DNA of 64,000 nt. Origin: a bacterium. GTDB lineage: Bacteria > Vulcanimicrobiota > Xenobia > Xenobiales > JADMJV01. How positions within the stretch are numbered: position 1 is the first letter of the stretch; each line of letters begins with the position of its first letter. A model generated the notes under the pieces. It saw only the letters and a list, made by a program, of their open reading frames with translations. It made no database searches and was not told where the DNA came from. Position numbers and translations under genes: made by a program. This document shows, in pieces, positions 1 to 7,718 of this stretch. The stretch lies in contig JADMJV010000042.1 in the NCBI GenBank assembly GCA_018780265.1, forward strand, positions 1 through 64,000. The letters run 5' to 3'.

Positions 1-41
1 TTTGCCGCATCCCCTGTTCGGGGGGGCTGGGGCAGATTAGC

Positions 42-1568
42 ATGAGACCTCCAGTCTGTCAACGGTTTCCTGGTCCTGATCTGCAAAATCTGCTGGAAGG
101 GGGCCTGCCGGTTGACTTAAAAGATAGCGGTGTGACTCTGGACTTTGATTTTTTCTGTCTTCTGGTCGGTTTCTTGTGGCTGCTCGACCTGATCTGCTTC
201 CTGCCGCTTTTCAACGTGGCTTTTGCCAAGATCGAGGAGCGCGGCTACCAGGGAGACAATCGGCAGCTGGCGGACCGTCTCAAGTTGGGCTGGTTTCTGG
301 CGGCCATTGGATTGATGGTGGGTGGACGCTTTTGGAAACTGTGCACCAGCCTGTTCTTCTATGTCGTCTATCGGCACTACTACATCGACACACGTTGGAG
401 CAGCATTCGCCGTGGTTTTGGTGCGCCAGGCTTCATGTCGCACTGGACCGCCTTTTACCTGGTGTTGCTCCAGATGACCGCTTTCTTAGACGGTAGTGGT
501 GCTCTGCCTTTGCAGGTGTGGTGGGTGATGCAAGTGGATTTTGCGGTCATCATGGTCTGTGCCGGAACCTACAAGTATATGGTCGGCTATGTGCACCACG
601 ATGGAATGGAGTATGGCTGCGTCAACCCCTTTTGGGGCTACTTCTGGCGCTTGTTTCTCAAGGCCCACCCTCGCGCCTGGTATTTTCGCGTCATGAATTT
701 TTTCGCCAGTGCGGTCGAGGTGGTGGCCGGAATTTTGATGTTGTTTCCGCCCACCCGAGTCGTAGGTGCTGTGGCCATCAGCCTCAGTTTCCTCTATGTT
801 GCCTTGTTGGTTCGTTTGGGTCGACTGGCCTTTTTGATGATGGTGCTTCCGTTCCTCTACTTCCCGGATTTTGGTCCCAGCCTGGTCGCTTCCACGCCCT
901 TTCACGTGGACACTCCTACCTTTTTACTCAGCGCGCTGCACGGCATCACGTGGGCCTTTCTGGCCATGCTACCGGTGGCCAAGTTTACCCAGTATTACAA
1001 TTTGTTCGCCAATCGATCGCTGCCACAGCCTTTGCAGAAGTGGGTGGCCCACTACGCCAACCAGGTGCCGATCATTATGTGGCGGGTGTTCACTCCGGAT
1101 GTGACCAATTTCTACGTACGCATCTACGAAGAGGATCCGGCCACAGGGGAATCCCGAGCATTGCTTGACCACGATACCTTTTCAATGCGCAACTGGAGCT
1201 GGCTGAAGTTACGTTTCTTGCACGTAACCGAGTCCATCGCTTCGGTCAGCGTCTTTACCACCTTGAAGTATTTCCCGTCTAACCGGGCCCTTTTCAATGA
1301 GAAACTCATCAAGTACAGTTTGTCGTTGCAGCACGGTCTGGGTCGCCCTGTGGAGCGACTGCGTTACGAGTATGTGCTGATTCACAAATTGCCGGATCAG
1401 TTTTTCCTCTGGCATGTGGGAAACTTCAGGGTGGACCTCAACAATCATCAGGTCAGCGAGGAAAAGCTGGTCCCTGACTTCGATTTCACCGCTCCTTCTA
1501 AATTTAGCCCGGTACGCGAGTCTGACTCGGTGGGTGTTTTCACCCCCAAGCCAGCCCATTCGACGTAA
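42..1568 (+). CDS. Polytopic membrane protein, HTTM-like, function unknown
   Basis: This 508-residue protein has hydrophobic segments near residues 36-60, 82-108, 133-150, 160-182, 218-257, 262-280 and 295-315, followed by a soluble tail from about residue 330. The stretch around residues 174-204 is rich in conserved-looking aromatic, His and Gly residues (AGTYKYMVGY, then HHDGMEYG). It recalls the HTTM/vitamin-K-carboxylase-like membrane families, but I cannot show the catalytic residues. No strong ribosome binding site precedes the ATG, and only 41 bases lie upstream in the window, so the true start may be different. The stop is 8 bases before the deaminase-like gene, which suggests co-transcription. 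Confidence 0.6.
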   Translation: MRPPVCQRFPGPDLQNLLEGGLPVDLKDSGVTLDFDFFCLLVGFLWLLDLICFLPLFNVAFAKIEERGYQGDNRQLADRLKLGWFLAAIGLMVGGRFWKLCTSLFFYVVYRHYYIDTRWSSIRRGFGAPGFMSHWTAFYLVLLQMTAFLDGSGALPLQVWWVMQVDFAVIMVCAGTYKYMVGYVHHDGMEYGCVNPFWGYFWRLFLKAHPRAWYFRVMNFFASAVEVVAGILMLFPPTRVVGAVAISLSFLYVALLVRLGRLAFLMMVLPFLYFPDFGPSLVASTPFHVDTPTFLLSALHGITWAFLAMLPVAKFTQYYNLFANRSLPQPLQKWVAHYANQVPIIMWRVFTPDVTNFYVRIYEEDPATGESRALLDHDTFSMRNWSWLKLRFLHVTESIASVSVFTTLKYFPSNRALFNEKLIKYSLSLQHGLGRPVERLRYEYVLIHKLPDQFFLWHVGNFRVDLNNHQVSEEKLVPDFDFTAPSKFSPVRESDSVGVFTPKPAHST

Positions 1569-1576
1569 GGAAAGGG

Positions 1577-2710
1577 GTGGGGCCTACGAGGCCGGAAAGG
1601 CGAGGGGTGGAAAAGTTACTCGAGCTTAAGGTTCCGGCGGCCGGCGTGGTCGAACAACATGTTCATCTGGGTGGGGCTGTGCCCATTCATCGGCTCTATG
1701 AAGCGGCCGTGGACCGGGGCATCCGCTTGCCGGTACAAAGTTATGCAGAGTTTGCCAATTTGCTGCACCGCCGCCGCGATAACTCTGGCACTTTAGAGCG
1801 CTATCTGGAGATCTACGAGGTGGCCGAGCGCATCCAAAGTGGTCCTCAGGCTGTCCGGGAAAGCGTACTGATAGCCTTGAACGGTGCCGCTCGGACAGGT
1901 GGCGCCAGTTCCGTGGCGGCCGAGGGAGAAGCGGTGACGCCAGCTCGCCACCAATTGCCCATTCGAGCTTTAGAACTGCGATTCAATCCTATGAAACGCA
2001 ACGGTAACGGAATCTGGGATCTGGATCGCGTCATGTTGTCCGCCTGTTCGGCCGTTAATGAAATTCGCACTGCCTACAAAGGGCTGCTGAGGGCTGGCCT
2101 GATGGTGTGTTTGGGGCGAGATCTGCCTTTTGAAGAGAATCAGATTTTGGCTCGCAAAGTGGGATTGTGGGCCGATCAGGGACTGCCGGTGGTTGGCATT
2201 GATCTGGCCGGACCCGAATCCTCCAATCCTCTCAGCGATCCCCTCAAGCTTGAACAGATGGCCGAACTGTTTCTCCTGGCTGGACCCAAGGTGGGTCGCA
2301 CCATTCATTGCGGAGAGACGCGAGCCATTGACGTGGAAACCTTTGTATCCACCGTCAAGAGTTTGCAACCTGCCCGAATTGGACATCCCCTGGCCGCCCT
2401 GCGGGCTTACTGGGAGGATGACGATGCCAGGGGCCTGCAATTGATGGCTGAGCGCGGTATTGTGGCCGAACTGTGTATGCTCTCCAATTTGTTGACCGGA
2501 GCCATTGACCGGGTGGAGGACTATCAAAGGGTTTTGAATACCTTTGATCAGTTCCATATCGAATACACCTTTAGCACTGACGCGCCCGCCTTGCAGAAGA
2601 GTACTTTGGCCAGCGAAATCGGGCTGCTGCTGGACCGCGATGCGGCCAGCCTGGACCAGATCGAGCGCTCCTTTGAAACGGCGGCTCGCACCACTTTTCT
2701 CAGTGGCTAA
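1577..2710 (+). CDS. Adenosine deaminase-family metal-dependent hydrolase (atypical active site)
   Basis: The protein belongs to the ADA/AMP deaminase TIM-barrel family. The metal ligands are present: H28 and H30 in QHVHLGG, H244 with catalytic E247 in IHCGE, H270 in RIGHP, and D335 in STDAP. Two residues that bind nucleoside in true adenosine deaminases are changed: the Asp of HxHLDG is Gly (residue 32), and the second Asp of TDDP is Ala (residue 336). The substrate is therefore probably not adenosine. The gene starts at GTG after an AAGGAAAGG sequence; a second in-frame GTG at 1607 is possible. It follows the membrane protein by 8 bases and its end overlaps the convergent secreted-protein gene by 4 bases. 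Confidence 0.8.
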   Translation: MGPTRPERRGVEKLLELKVPAAGVVEQHVHLGGAVPIHRLYEAAVDRGIRLPVQSYAEFANLLHRRRDNSGTLERYLEIYEVAERIQSGPQAVRESVLIALNGAARTGGASSVAAEGEAVTPARHQLPIRALELRFNPMKRNGNGIWDLDRVMLSACSAVNEIRTAYKGLLRAGLMVCLGRDLPFEENQILARKVGLWADQGLPVVGIDLAGPESSNPLSDPLKLEQMAELFLLAGPKVGRTIHCGETRAIDVETFVSTVKSLQPARIGHPLAALRAYWEDDDARGLQLMAERGIVAELCMLSNLLTGAIDRVEDYQRVLNTFDQFHIEYTFSTDAPALQKSTLASEIGLLLDRDAASLDQIERSFETAARTTFLSG

Positions 2711-3681
2711 ACCGGTTTGTCCTTGGTGAGATAGTCGAGAAAGAACTGGCGATTGCCGCCGATCACCATGTCCAGCCTCAGGTCGCTGCCCACGATGCGG
2801 GTCTTGATGTCGGCCGGGCGCCCGCGCTCTTTGAGAACGCGCCGAGCCACCGTCAGTAGCTCACTCACCAGATCGTTATCCTGGAGACGCACCACATGGA
2901 TACGCATCTCCAGGTCAAGGCGGTCGTCATCAAGCACTTCTCCTTGCCAGGTCAGGTATTCTACCGCTTCCATAGCCCGCTTGAATTTGTCGACGCCCAT
3001 GGCCTTCTCCACGGCCGCCACGTCGTCCATGTTCATCCAGGTGAGGAATCGGCGCAGACTGAGTTGTCGATTGTAAAGGACGCCGTAAGTATCGTGACTG
3101 CGGTCGAGCGAGTTGTAGAGTGCAGGCACGGCGTGGCGACTCTGCAGCAAGCAGCGCTGCGCCATCATTGTGTCGGTAAACTTGTAAAAGGTGCCGTCGC
3201 GGCGGGCCATTTTTCCGTCCCGACTGCTGACCACGTCGGCACCTCCGACCCGTTGGGTTGGCCAGGGCTTGCCTTGCGGGTCAAGTAGCAGGCGATTCCA
3301 AAAAATACCTTGCAGGCCTTTCCAGCCAGCCACAGTGACCACCGTGGCCGAATGTGCTCCCCCCTGACTGTCCAGATAGTCGAGGCGAATTCCTTGAAAA
3401 GGCAGAAACCCCAGCAGAAGTTGCTGGCGCTGGCCCGTGCTCAGGAAATTGGCCAGTATGCCCACCCAACCGTCCGAGTTGAGGTGGCGCTTTTCCAGTT
3501 CAGTCCAGAGCATCTGCATGGTTCGGTGAATGGCCTGGTCGTCGGCCCGAGCGTGCATCACGCCAAAGGAAACGCAACTGGGATCCACGTAGCTGAGCGG
3601 GTCCGGTAGAGAATTCTTGGGGGGTTCGGCGGCTACCGCCAGCGTCAATGCCAGGGCGACGGCGAGCTTTCGAAAAAACAT
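2707..3681 (-). CDS. Secreted protein of unknown function
   Basis: The first 18 or so residues form a signal peptide (MFFRKLAVALALTLAVAAE). The remaining 300 residues are mixed alpha/beta and contain repeated segments of the kind found in DUF3352-like periplasmic proteins, but I do not recognise a family with confidence. There are only two cysteines and no obvious catalytic motif. The stop overlaps the end of the convergent deaminase-like gene. The next gene upstream on the same strand (3716-4369) ends 34 bases before this start, so the two may share a transcript. Confidence 0.6.
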   Translation of the reverse strand: MFFRKLAVALALTLAVAAEPPKNSLPDPLSYVDPSCVSFGVMHARADDQAIHRTMQMLWTELEKRHLNSDGWVGILANFLSTGQRQQLLLGFLPFQGIRLDYLDSQGGAHSATVVTVAGWKGLQGIFWNRLLLDPQGKPWPTQRVGGADVVSSRDGKMARRDGTFYKFTDTMMAQRCLLQSRHAVPALYNSLDRSHDTYGVLYNRQLSLRRFLTWMNMDDVAAVEKAMGVDKFKRAMEAVEYLTWQGEVLDDDRLDLEMRIHVVRLQDNDLVSELLTVARRVLKERGRPADIKTRIVGSDLRLDMVIGGNRQFFLDYLTKDKPV

Positions 3682-3715
3682 TCTTGGGACAACCCCCTTG
3701 CCGGTGAATCGGTTC

Positions 3716-4369
3716 CTACCGCACTTCCTGGCCCTCTACTTCAAAGTTGGCGCCAATGTAGTATACGGTGGTGTGGCCGGGAGGATTCACGGGGATCTGC
3801 TGTCCTTCCTCCGCGGTTGCGCAACGAATGTTTTGGGACGAGTCCTTTGAGTTGCGTCCCGCTCCGTATTCGCGACCCTCAAAGACAATGACGCAGCCGG
3901 TCAGATTGTAGGGGAGTTTTTTGCCGGTGGGCAGTGTGACCGATCCATTCTCGAAGCGAAACAGTTGGCCGCCGCCAATCTGTTGGCTGCTGTGAAATTG
4001 ACCGCACTCTCGACTCCCGGCCCAGACGCCATCGACGTTCAATTGCGAGGGGCGGCGACTTACCGTCATCACTCCCTTGTCGTCTACCTGGACCAGGTCC
4101 GGTCCCACGGCCAGCTCCGAGTCTCGCTGAAGCTCTTGAGGACCGTTCAGGGGCGTGGCCGCGGGCTGAAGCAACGAGGCCCAGATCAGTGCGGTTTGCT
4201 GCGAGTAGTCTTGGGCCCTGGAGATCTGGTTGAGCGCCGCAAAAGCACCAAGGTTGGCGCGGTCCTGGGGCCAGTCCGGCAGGTCGGGGCTCTGGCATAC
4301 TCGGCCTGAGCTGGCAGATGCCATTTGAAAGATGCTCTGAAAGAGATTGAACCCTAAGTTGATAGCCAT
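3716..4369 (-). CDS. Hypothetical protein, 217 residues
   Basis: I do not recognise this protein. It lacks a clear signal peptide. The N-terminal third is helical; the C-terminal half (about residues 110-215) is beta-rich, with several Gly-Thr-Val strands and four cysteines in the whole chain. The start is supported by GGAGGAACAAGCA directly before the ATG. It probably leads a two-gene unit with the secreted protein downstream at 2707-3681. Confidence 0.55.
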   Translation of the reverse strand: MAINLGFNLFQSIFQMASASSGRVCQSPDLPDWPQDRANLGAFAALNQISRAQDYSQQTALIWASLLQPAATPLNGPQELQRDSELAVGPDLVQVDDKGVMTVSRRPSQLNVDGVWAGSRECGQFHSSQQIGGGQLFRFENGSVTLPTGKKLPYNLTGCVIVFEGREYGAGRNSKDSSQNIRCATAEEGQQIPVNPPGHTTVYYIGANFEVEGQEVR

Positions 4370-4724
4370 TTGCTTGTTCCTCCGTTGAATTGACTATAAC
4401 CGGGGCATTTCTACCGAATTTCTACGACTGAGGGGGAGATGTTACCAGTTTGTTGCCGTTTGAATAGGTTTTGTGTGGGCCGGGGCGTGATATTAACGCC
4501 TGGTTTCATCGTTTGACGGTGTTCATCACTCAAAACTGTGGTTTTCTCGGTTTGCGATTGTGTCGAAAGAAACAGGAGTTAAACAGCGGATAAAAGTCGG
4601 CCCAAAGATGTTGCAGGACGGTAAACGTTCATCAATTTTGGGGGGCTATAGTGAACTCAAGGCAGCGACAGAGAATTCCGAGTAGGAATCGCGCAGAACG
4701 CTGGATAGAAGGAGAGCTACCTCA
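4370..4724. other. Divergent intergenic region, 355 bp
   Basis: This gap separates two divergently transcribed genes. It is more AT-rich than its surroundings. A TATAGT hexamer at 4647-4652 could be a -10 box for the plus-strand gene, but no matching -35 lies at standard spacing. On the minus strand a TTATAGT lies about 20 bases upstream of the GGAGGA ribosome binding site of the 217-residue gene. No open reading frame or RNA gene is convincing here. Confidence 0.4.
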
Positions 4725-5717
4725 ATGTCCACCATCAAGAAGAATTCCGCCCCCGCAAGCAGCAGCCGCACCAAGGAGAGCGCAAAACCAGCTCCGAGCA
4801 AGGCTCAGAAGCCCTCTGAGAAGCCGAATCAGAATCGTGAAGCGAAGAAGCCCGGCGACAATTTCAAGCCCTCCGAGGAGACTCGGGAAGGCCGCGAAGG
4901 CCGCCGCACCCGTGAGGGCCGTGAGGGTCGTGAGGGCCACCGCCCTGGCGAGGTCGACAAGCCCAAGGACCCCAATAAACCGGAGGACGGCACCAAGCCG
5001 GGCGAGGTCGAAGACAAAGATAAGGACAAAGACAAGAAGGCCTTGGAAGACAAGCTCAGCGACCTGGAGAAGCAGTTGGCCGAACTGAAGAATCAGAAGC
5101 CCGAACAGGCCCCCCCACAGAGCGGTGGCTGCTCCGGTGGTGATAAGGGCGGTGGTGAAAAAGGCGGTGGCGACAAGGCCCCGGCAGCCCCCCCGCAGGC
5201 GCCTCCGCAGGCTCCTCCGGCCAATCCGATGGGTAACGCTCAGGGCATCAACGGCCAAAACCAGGCCGGTCCCGACGGCGAACTCCAAGCGCTGGCAGCT
5301 CAAGTGCTGCAAGCTTCCGGTGGAATGGGTCAACAGATGCCGGGCCAGCTCCCTGGTCAGCCCGGCGGTATGCCCGGGGTAGGTCCGGTCGGCGGCATGA
5401 ATGGTGGCGGCAATCCTTTTCAGGCCGGGTTCCAGGCCGGTATGGGTGGACAGCAGGGCGTGGGGGGCAATCCCCAGGCTCAGCAATCCAAGCAGGTGCT
5501 GGCCCAGAAGGCGGCTCAGTATGCTCAACAGGGCTTCCAGCCCCAGCCCGCTACCCGCATCCTGGTGCAGAGTGCGCTCGGATACGACGCCTTCCAGCAG
5601 CAGGGGGGCAATCAGATGGGCGGCAATCAATTTGGTGGCAACCAGTTTGGAAATCAGTTTGGTGGCAATCAGTTCGGCATGGGTGGCGTCAACAGCTTTG
5701 GCGGAGTTCGTTTCTAA
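4725..5717 (+). CDS. Low-complexity protein with charged, Pro-rich and GNQF-repeat segments
   Basis: The 330-residue product has four compositional zones: a Lys/Ser/Pro-rich head (1-45); a highly charged Arg/Glu/Gly then Lys/Asp zone with RTREGREGREG and KDKDKDKK runs (45-105); a short predicted coiled coil (about 105-125); and a Gly/Pro/Gln-rich tail ending in five or so GGNQFG repeats. There is no signal peptide. The tail resembles aggregation-prone or phase-separating segments, but the function is unknown. The start follows GGAGAG by a normal distance. A strong intrinsic terminator at 5749-5781 ends the unit, so the gene appears monocistronic and well expressed. Confidence 0.7.
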   Translation: MSTIKKNSAPASSSRTKESAKPAPSKAQKPSEKPNQNREAKKPGDNFKPSEETREGREGRRTREGREGREGHRPGEVDKPKDPNKPEDGTKPGEVEDKDKDKDKKALEDKLSDLEKQLAELKNQKPEQAPPQSGGCSGGDKGGGEKGGGDKAPAAPPQAPPQAPPANPMGNAQGINGQNQAGPDGELQALAAQVLQASGGMGQQMPGQLPGQPGGMPGVGPVGGMNGGGNPFQAGFQAGMGGQQGVGGNPQAQQSKQVLAQKAAQYAQQGFQPQPATRILVQSALGYDAFQQQGGNQMGGNQFGGNQFGNQFGGNQFGMGGVNSFGGVRF

Positions 5718-5748
5718 AAAAACGCCGACACCGAGTGCGAATGGTTCA

Positions 5749-5781
5749 GGGTCCCGACTTTCAAGGTCGGGGCCCTTTTTT
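5749..5781 (+). terminator. Rho-independent terminator of the low-complexity gene
   Basis: A 10-bp stem (GGGTCCCGAC with GTCGGGGCCC, one G-T pair) encloses a 7-base loop and is followed by six T residues. It lies 32 bases after the stop codon of the plus-strand gene and touches the stop of the convergent esterase gene. The T run is only on the plus strand. Confidence 0.9.
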
Positions 5782-6695
5782 CATGGGGTCAAAGAGCGGT
5801 TTTTAAAGAAGTCCCAGATCAGATCGTTGACCGGCACCTCCGCCTTCACGGGCCCGAAGCGGGGGTCCATCAGTGGTTGCGTGGCAGAGGGATAGTTGTG
5901 GCCGTGTCCTTTGAGGTAGGTCACCTGCAGATTGGGACCATATCGTTCGCTGCGCTGGAACTCGTCCTCTGAAATCGTTTCGAACGCGCCCTGGTAGCCC
6001 AAGGCCTGACCCCAGCCTTGTAGCATTTCCGAGAGAGGGCGGCTGTCACGAGATCCCCAAGGGGTTTCGGCCCGCCCCCCACCCATGGGGAGGAGAGGGT
6101 CGTCGGTGCCAAAAAAACAATAGGTGGGTACAGGGCGTCGCAGTTTGCCCAGTGTGGGATAGAGGGGCCCGGCCACGCCAGCGACGGCTGCCCAGCGGTC
6201 AGGGAAAGAGGTGGCCAATCGGTAGCAAAAAGTGGCTCCGTTGCTGTGGCCCACCAGGTAAACGCGTTGGGGGTCGGCGTGAAAGGCGTCGATGACTCGA
6301 ACCGTCAGGTCCAGCACGAAACGCTGATCATTAACGCTGTGCCGCTCTCCCTGAAAGAGGCCCGGGCCAATATTCCAGACGCGGGGGTTGGTTAAAAAGT
6401 CGGGAGATTGGTCCGGGTTCTTACAGAGACCGCTGGGAGCTACGGCGACAAATCCCTCGCTGCGCGCTTTGTCAGCCCAACCGGATCGGTCCAGAAATCC
6501 TCCCCCACTACCTCCGGCTCCGTGAAAAACCAGCACTATCGCGGGCGACAGAAGTTGACCGGAAGGACTGACGCTGTAATAGGTCCATCGCCTCCCCTCT
6601 GATTCCATCGTCTCGGAGGGGAGATTGGCGGCTCGGGCCAGGGCCAGCAGACCTAACCCCAACCCCAACCATCGCCATCGAAAGTTCACAGCCAT
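5781..6695 (-). CDS. Secreted alpha/beta-hydrolase, PHB depolymerase/feruloyl esterase-like
   Basis: A signal peptide covers about residues 1-22. The mature protein has the alpha/beta-hydrolase pattern of the LpqC/poly(3-hydroxybutyrate) depolymerase family: an oxyanion segment LVFHGAGGSGGG near residue 55, a nucleophile elbow GHSNG near residue 148, an acidic residue in FFGTDDP near residue 218, and a catalytic His in KGHGHNYP near residue 274. The enzyme probably cleaves esters outside the cytoplasm, but the substrate cannot be told. The gene shares its strand with the repeat protein upstream (6733-7575) across a 37-bp gap. Confidence 0.8.
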   Translation of the reverse strand: MAVNFRWRWLGLGLGLLALARAANLPSETMESEGRRWTYYSVSPSGQLLSPAIVLVFHGAGGSGGGFLDRSGWADKARSEGFVAVAPSGLCKNPDQSPDFLTNPRVWNIGPGLFQGERHSVNDQRFVLDLTVRVIDAFHADPQRVYLVGHSNGATFCYRLATSFPDRWAAVAGVAGPLYPTLGKLRRPVPTYCFFGTDDPLLPMGGGRAETPWGSRDSRPLSEMLQGWGQALGYQGAFETISEDEFQRSERYGPNLQVTYLKGHGHNYPSATQPLMDPRFGPVKAEVPVNDLIWDFFKNRSLTP

Positions 6696-6732
6696 GGGGG
6701 AGGGAGTTTGGCTGCGCGCGGGTTTTCCCTTG

Positions 6733-7575
6733 TTAAGGAACGGGGGTCACCGGGGTGGTCTGTCCTGAGTAAATTCTTACCCATTTGCCGTCGACATACT
6801 GCCAGCGGGCTGTACCGCTGGAGGTGCGCTGTTGCCCGGTAGGGTTGGTGACCGTCTGACTGTGTTCAACTGTGCCCGGCTCGGTTCGGGTACTTTGGCC
6901 TTCATAGTTCCAGGTACCGCCTTGACCATTGGTGTAGCTACCGGTGGTTTCGCTGCCCTCCCCAGGTGTGTGCACAGTGGTGGACTGGCCAGTTCCCATG
7001 ACTTCGCCCTGGCCATTGGTGTGGGTGGACTCGCGCTCGGTCGTCACTGTGCCATCGGCATTCTTGGTGGAGGTTGAAGTTCGGTCCACCGTTCTTGATT
7101 GACCATTTTCATTGGTATAGGTGGCGTTGGTGTCGCGGGTCACGCTGCCGTCGCCGTTTTTGGTCACGTCGGTGGTGCGATTGACGTCAGTGGTGTTGCC
7201 TTTGCTGTTGGTAATGGTCCCTTGATAAGTTTTCTGAGCACCTGTTTCGGTCTTTTGCACACTGCCGGTGCCTTGCGCTTCCCAACTGCGTTGTTGGCCA
7301 TTGGGTCCGGTGACGGTCTGCTGAGTGTCGCGGCTGTAGGTGTTTTTTCCGGTGCGATTCACATCGGTGGTCCGGTTGACCGTGGAGGTGTTGCCCTGAG
7401 TCCCCGTGCGTGTGCCCTGGTATTGACGTTGAGCGCTTCCGGGCTGGCGGGTGGTCGTGGCGGTTCCCTGTCGACTGCCGGATCCGGTGCGGGCCCCGCC
7501 CCGCGCCTGCACGCCGGGAGCTGCCAGGGTGAGACCGGCCAGTAACAGGCAACCGAGGATTGTGGAATTTTTCAT
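6733..7575 (-). CDS. Secreted Thr/Gly/Asn-rich repeat protein
   Basis: A signal peptide (about residues 1-24) precedes a 250-residue chain made almost wholly of Thr, Gly, Asn, Gln and Ser. Degenerate repeats recur with cores such as NTTDVNRTTDV, DGSVTRDTNATYT and DGTVTTERESTHT, a pattern of short beta hairpins like those in YD/RHS-type or surface repeat proteins. The C-terminal 20 residues (RWQYVDGKWVRIYSG) form a small WxY-type strand. GGGAGG lies 6-7 bases before the ATG. The likely role is extracellular or cell-surface structure; no enzyme motif is visible. Confidence 0.65.
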   Translation of the reverse strand: MKNSTILGCLLLAGLTLAAPGVQARGGARTGSGSRQGTATTTRQPGSAQRQYQGTRTGTQGNTSTVNRTTDVNRTGKNTYSRDTQQTVTGPNGQQRSWEAQGTGSVQKTETGAQKTYQGTITNSKGNTTDVNRTTDVTKNGDGSVTRDTNATYTNENGQSRTVDRTSTSTKNADGTVTTERESTHTNGQGEVMGTGQSTTVHTPGEGSETTGSYTNGQGGTWNYEGQSTRTEPGTVEHSQTVTNPTGQQRTSSGTARWQYVDGKWVRIYSGQTTPVTPVP

Positions 7576-7679
7576 TTTGAACCTCCCGAAAGTTGAAAGA
7601 TGACTGTTGAACCTTCGTCATCGGTCAAGGTTGCGCCTGGCAAGAACCTTTTTTGGCCAAATCGAAACTTTGCTCCGGC

Positions 7680-7706
7680 TTGACAAATTTTCCATAGGGT
7701 TATCAT
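7680..7706 (+). promoter_or_regulatory. Candidate sigma-70 promoter for the helicase gene
   Basis: TTGACA (7680-7685) is followed 15 bases later by TATCAT (7701-7706). The spacing is shorter than the usual 17, which lowers confidence, but both hexamers are near consensus and the helicase ATG follows 12 bases downstream. Confidence 0.35.
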
Positions 7707-7718
7707 CATGTCAGATTC

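Noticed and set aside
4722..5630. Minus-strand frame of 302 codons over the low-complexity gene
   Set aside because: Leu/Ala-rich antisense of repetitive codons; the plus frame has a ribosome binding site and terminator.
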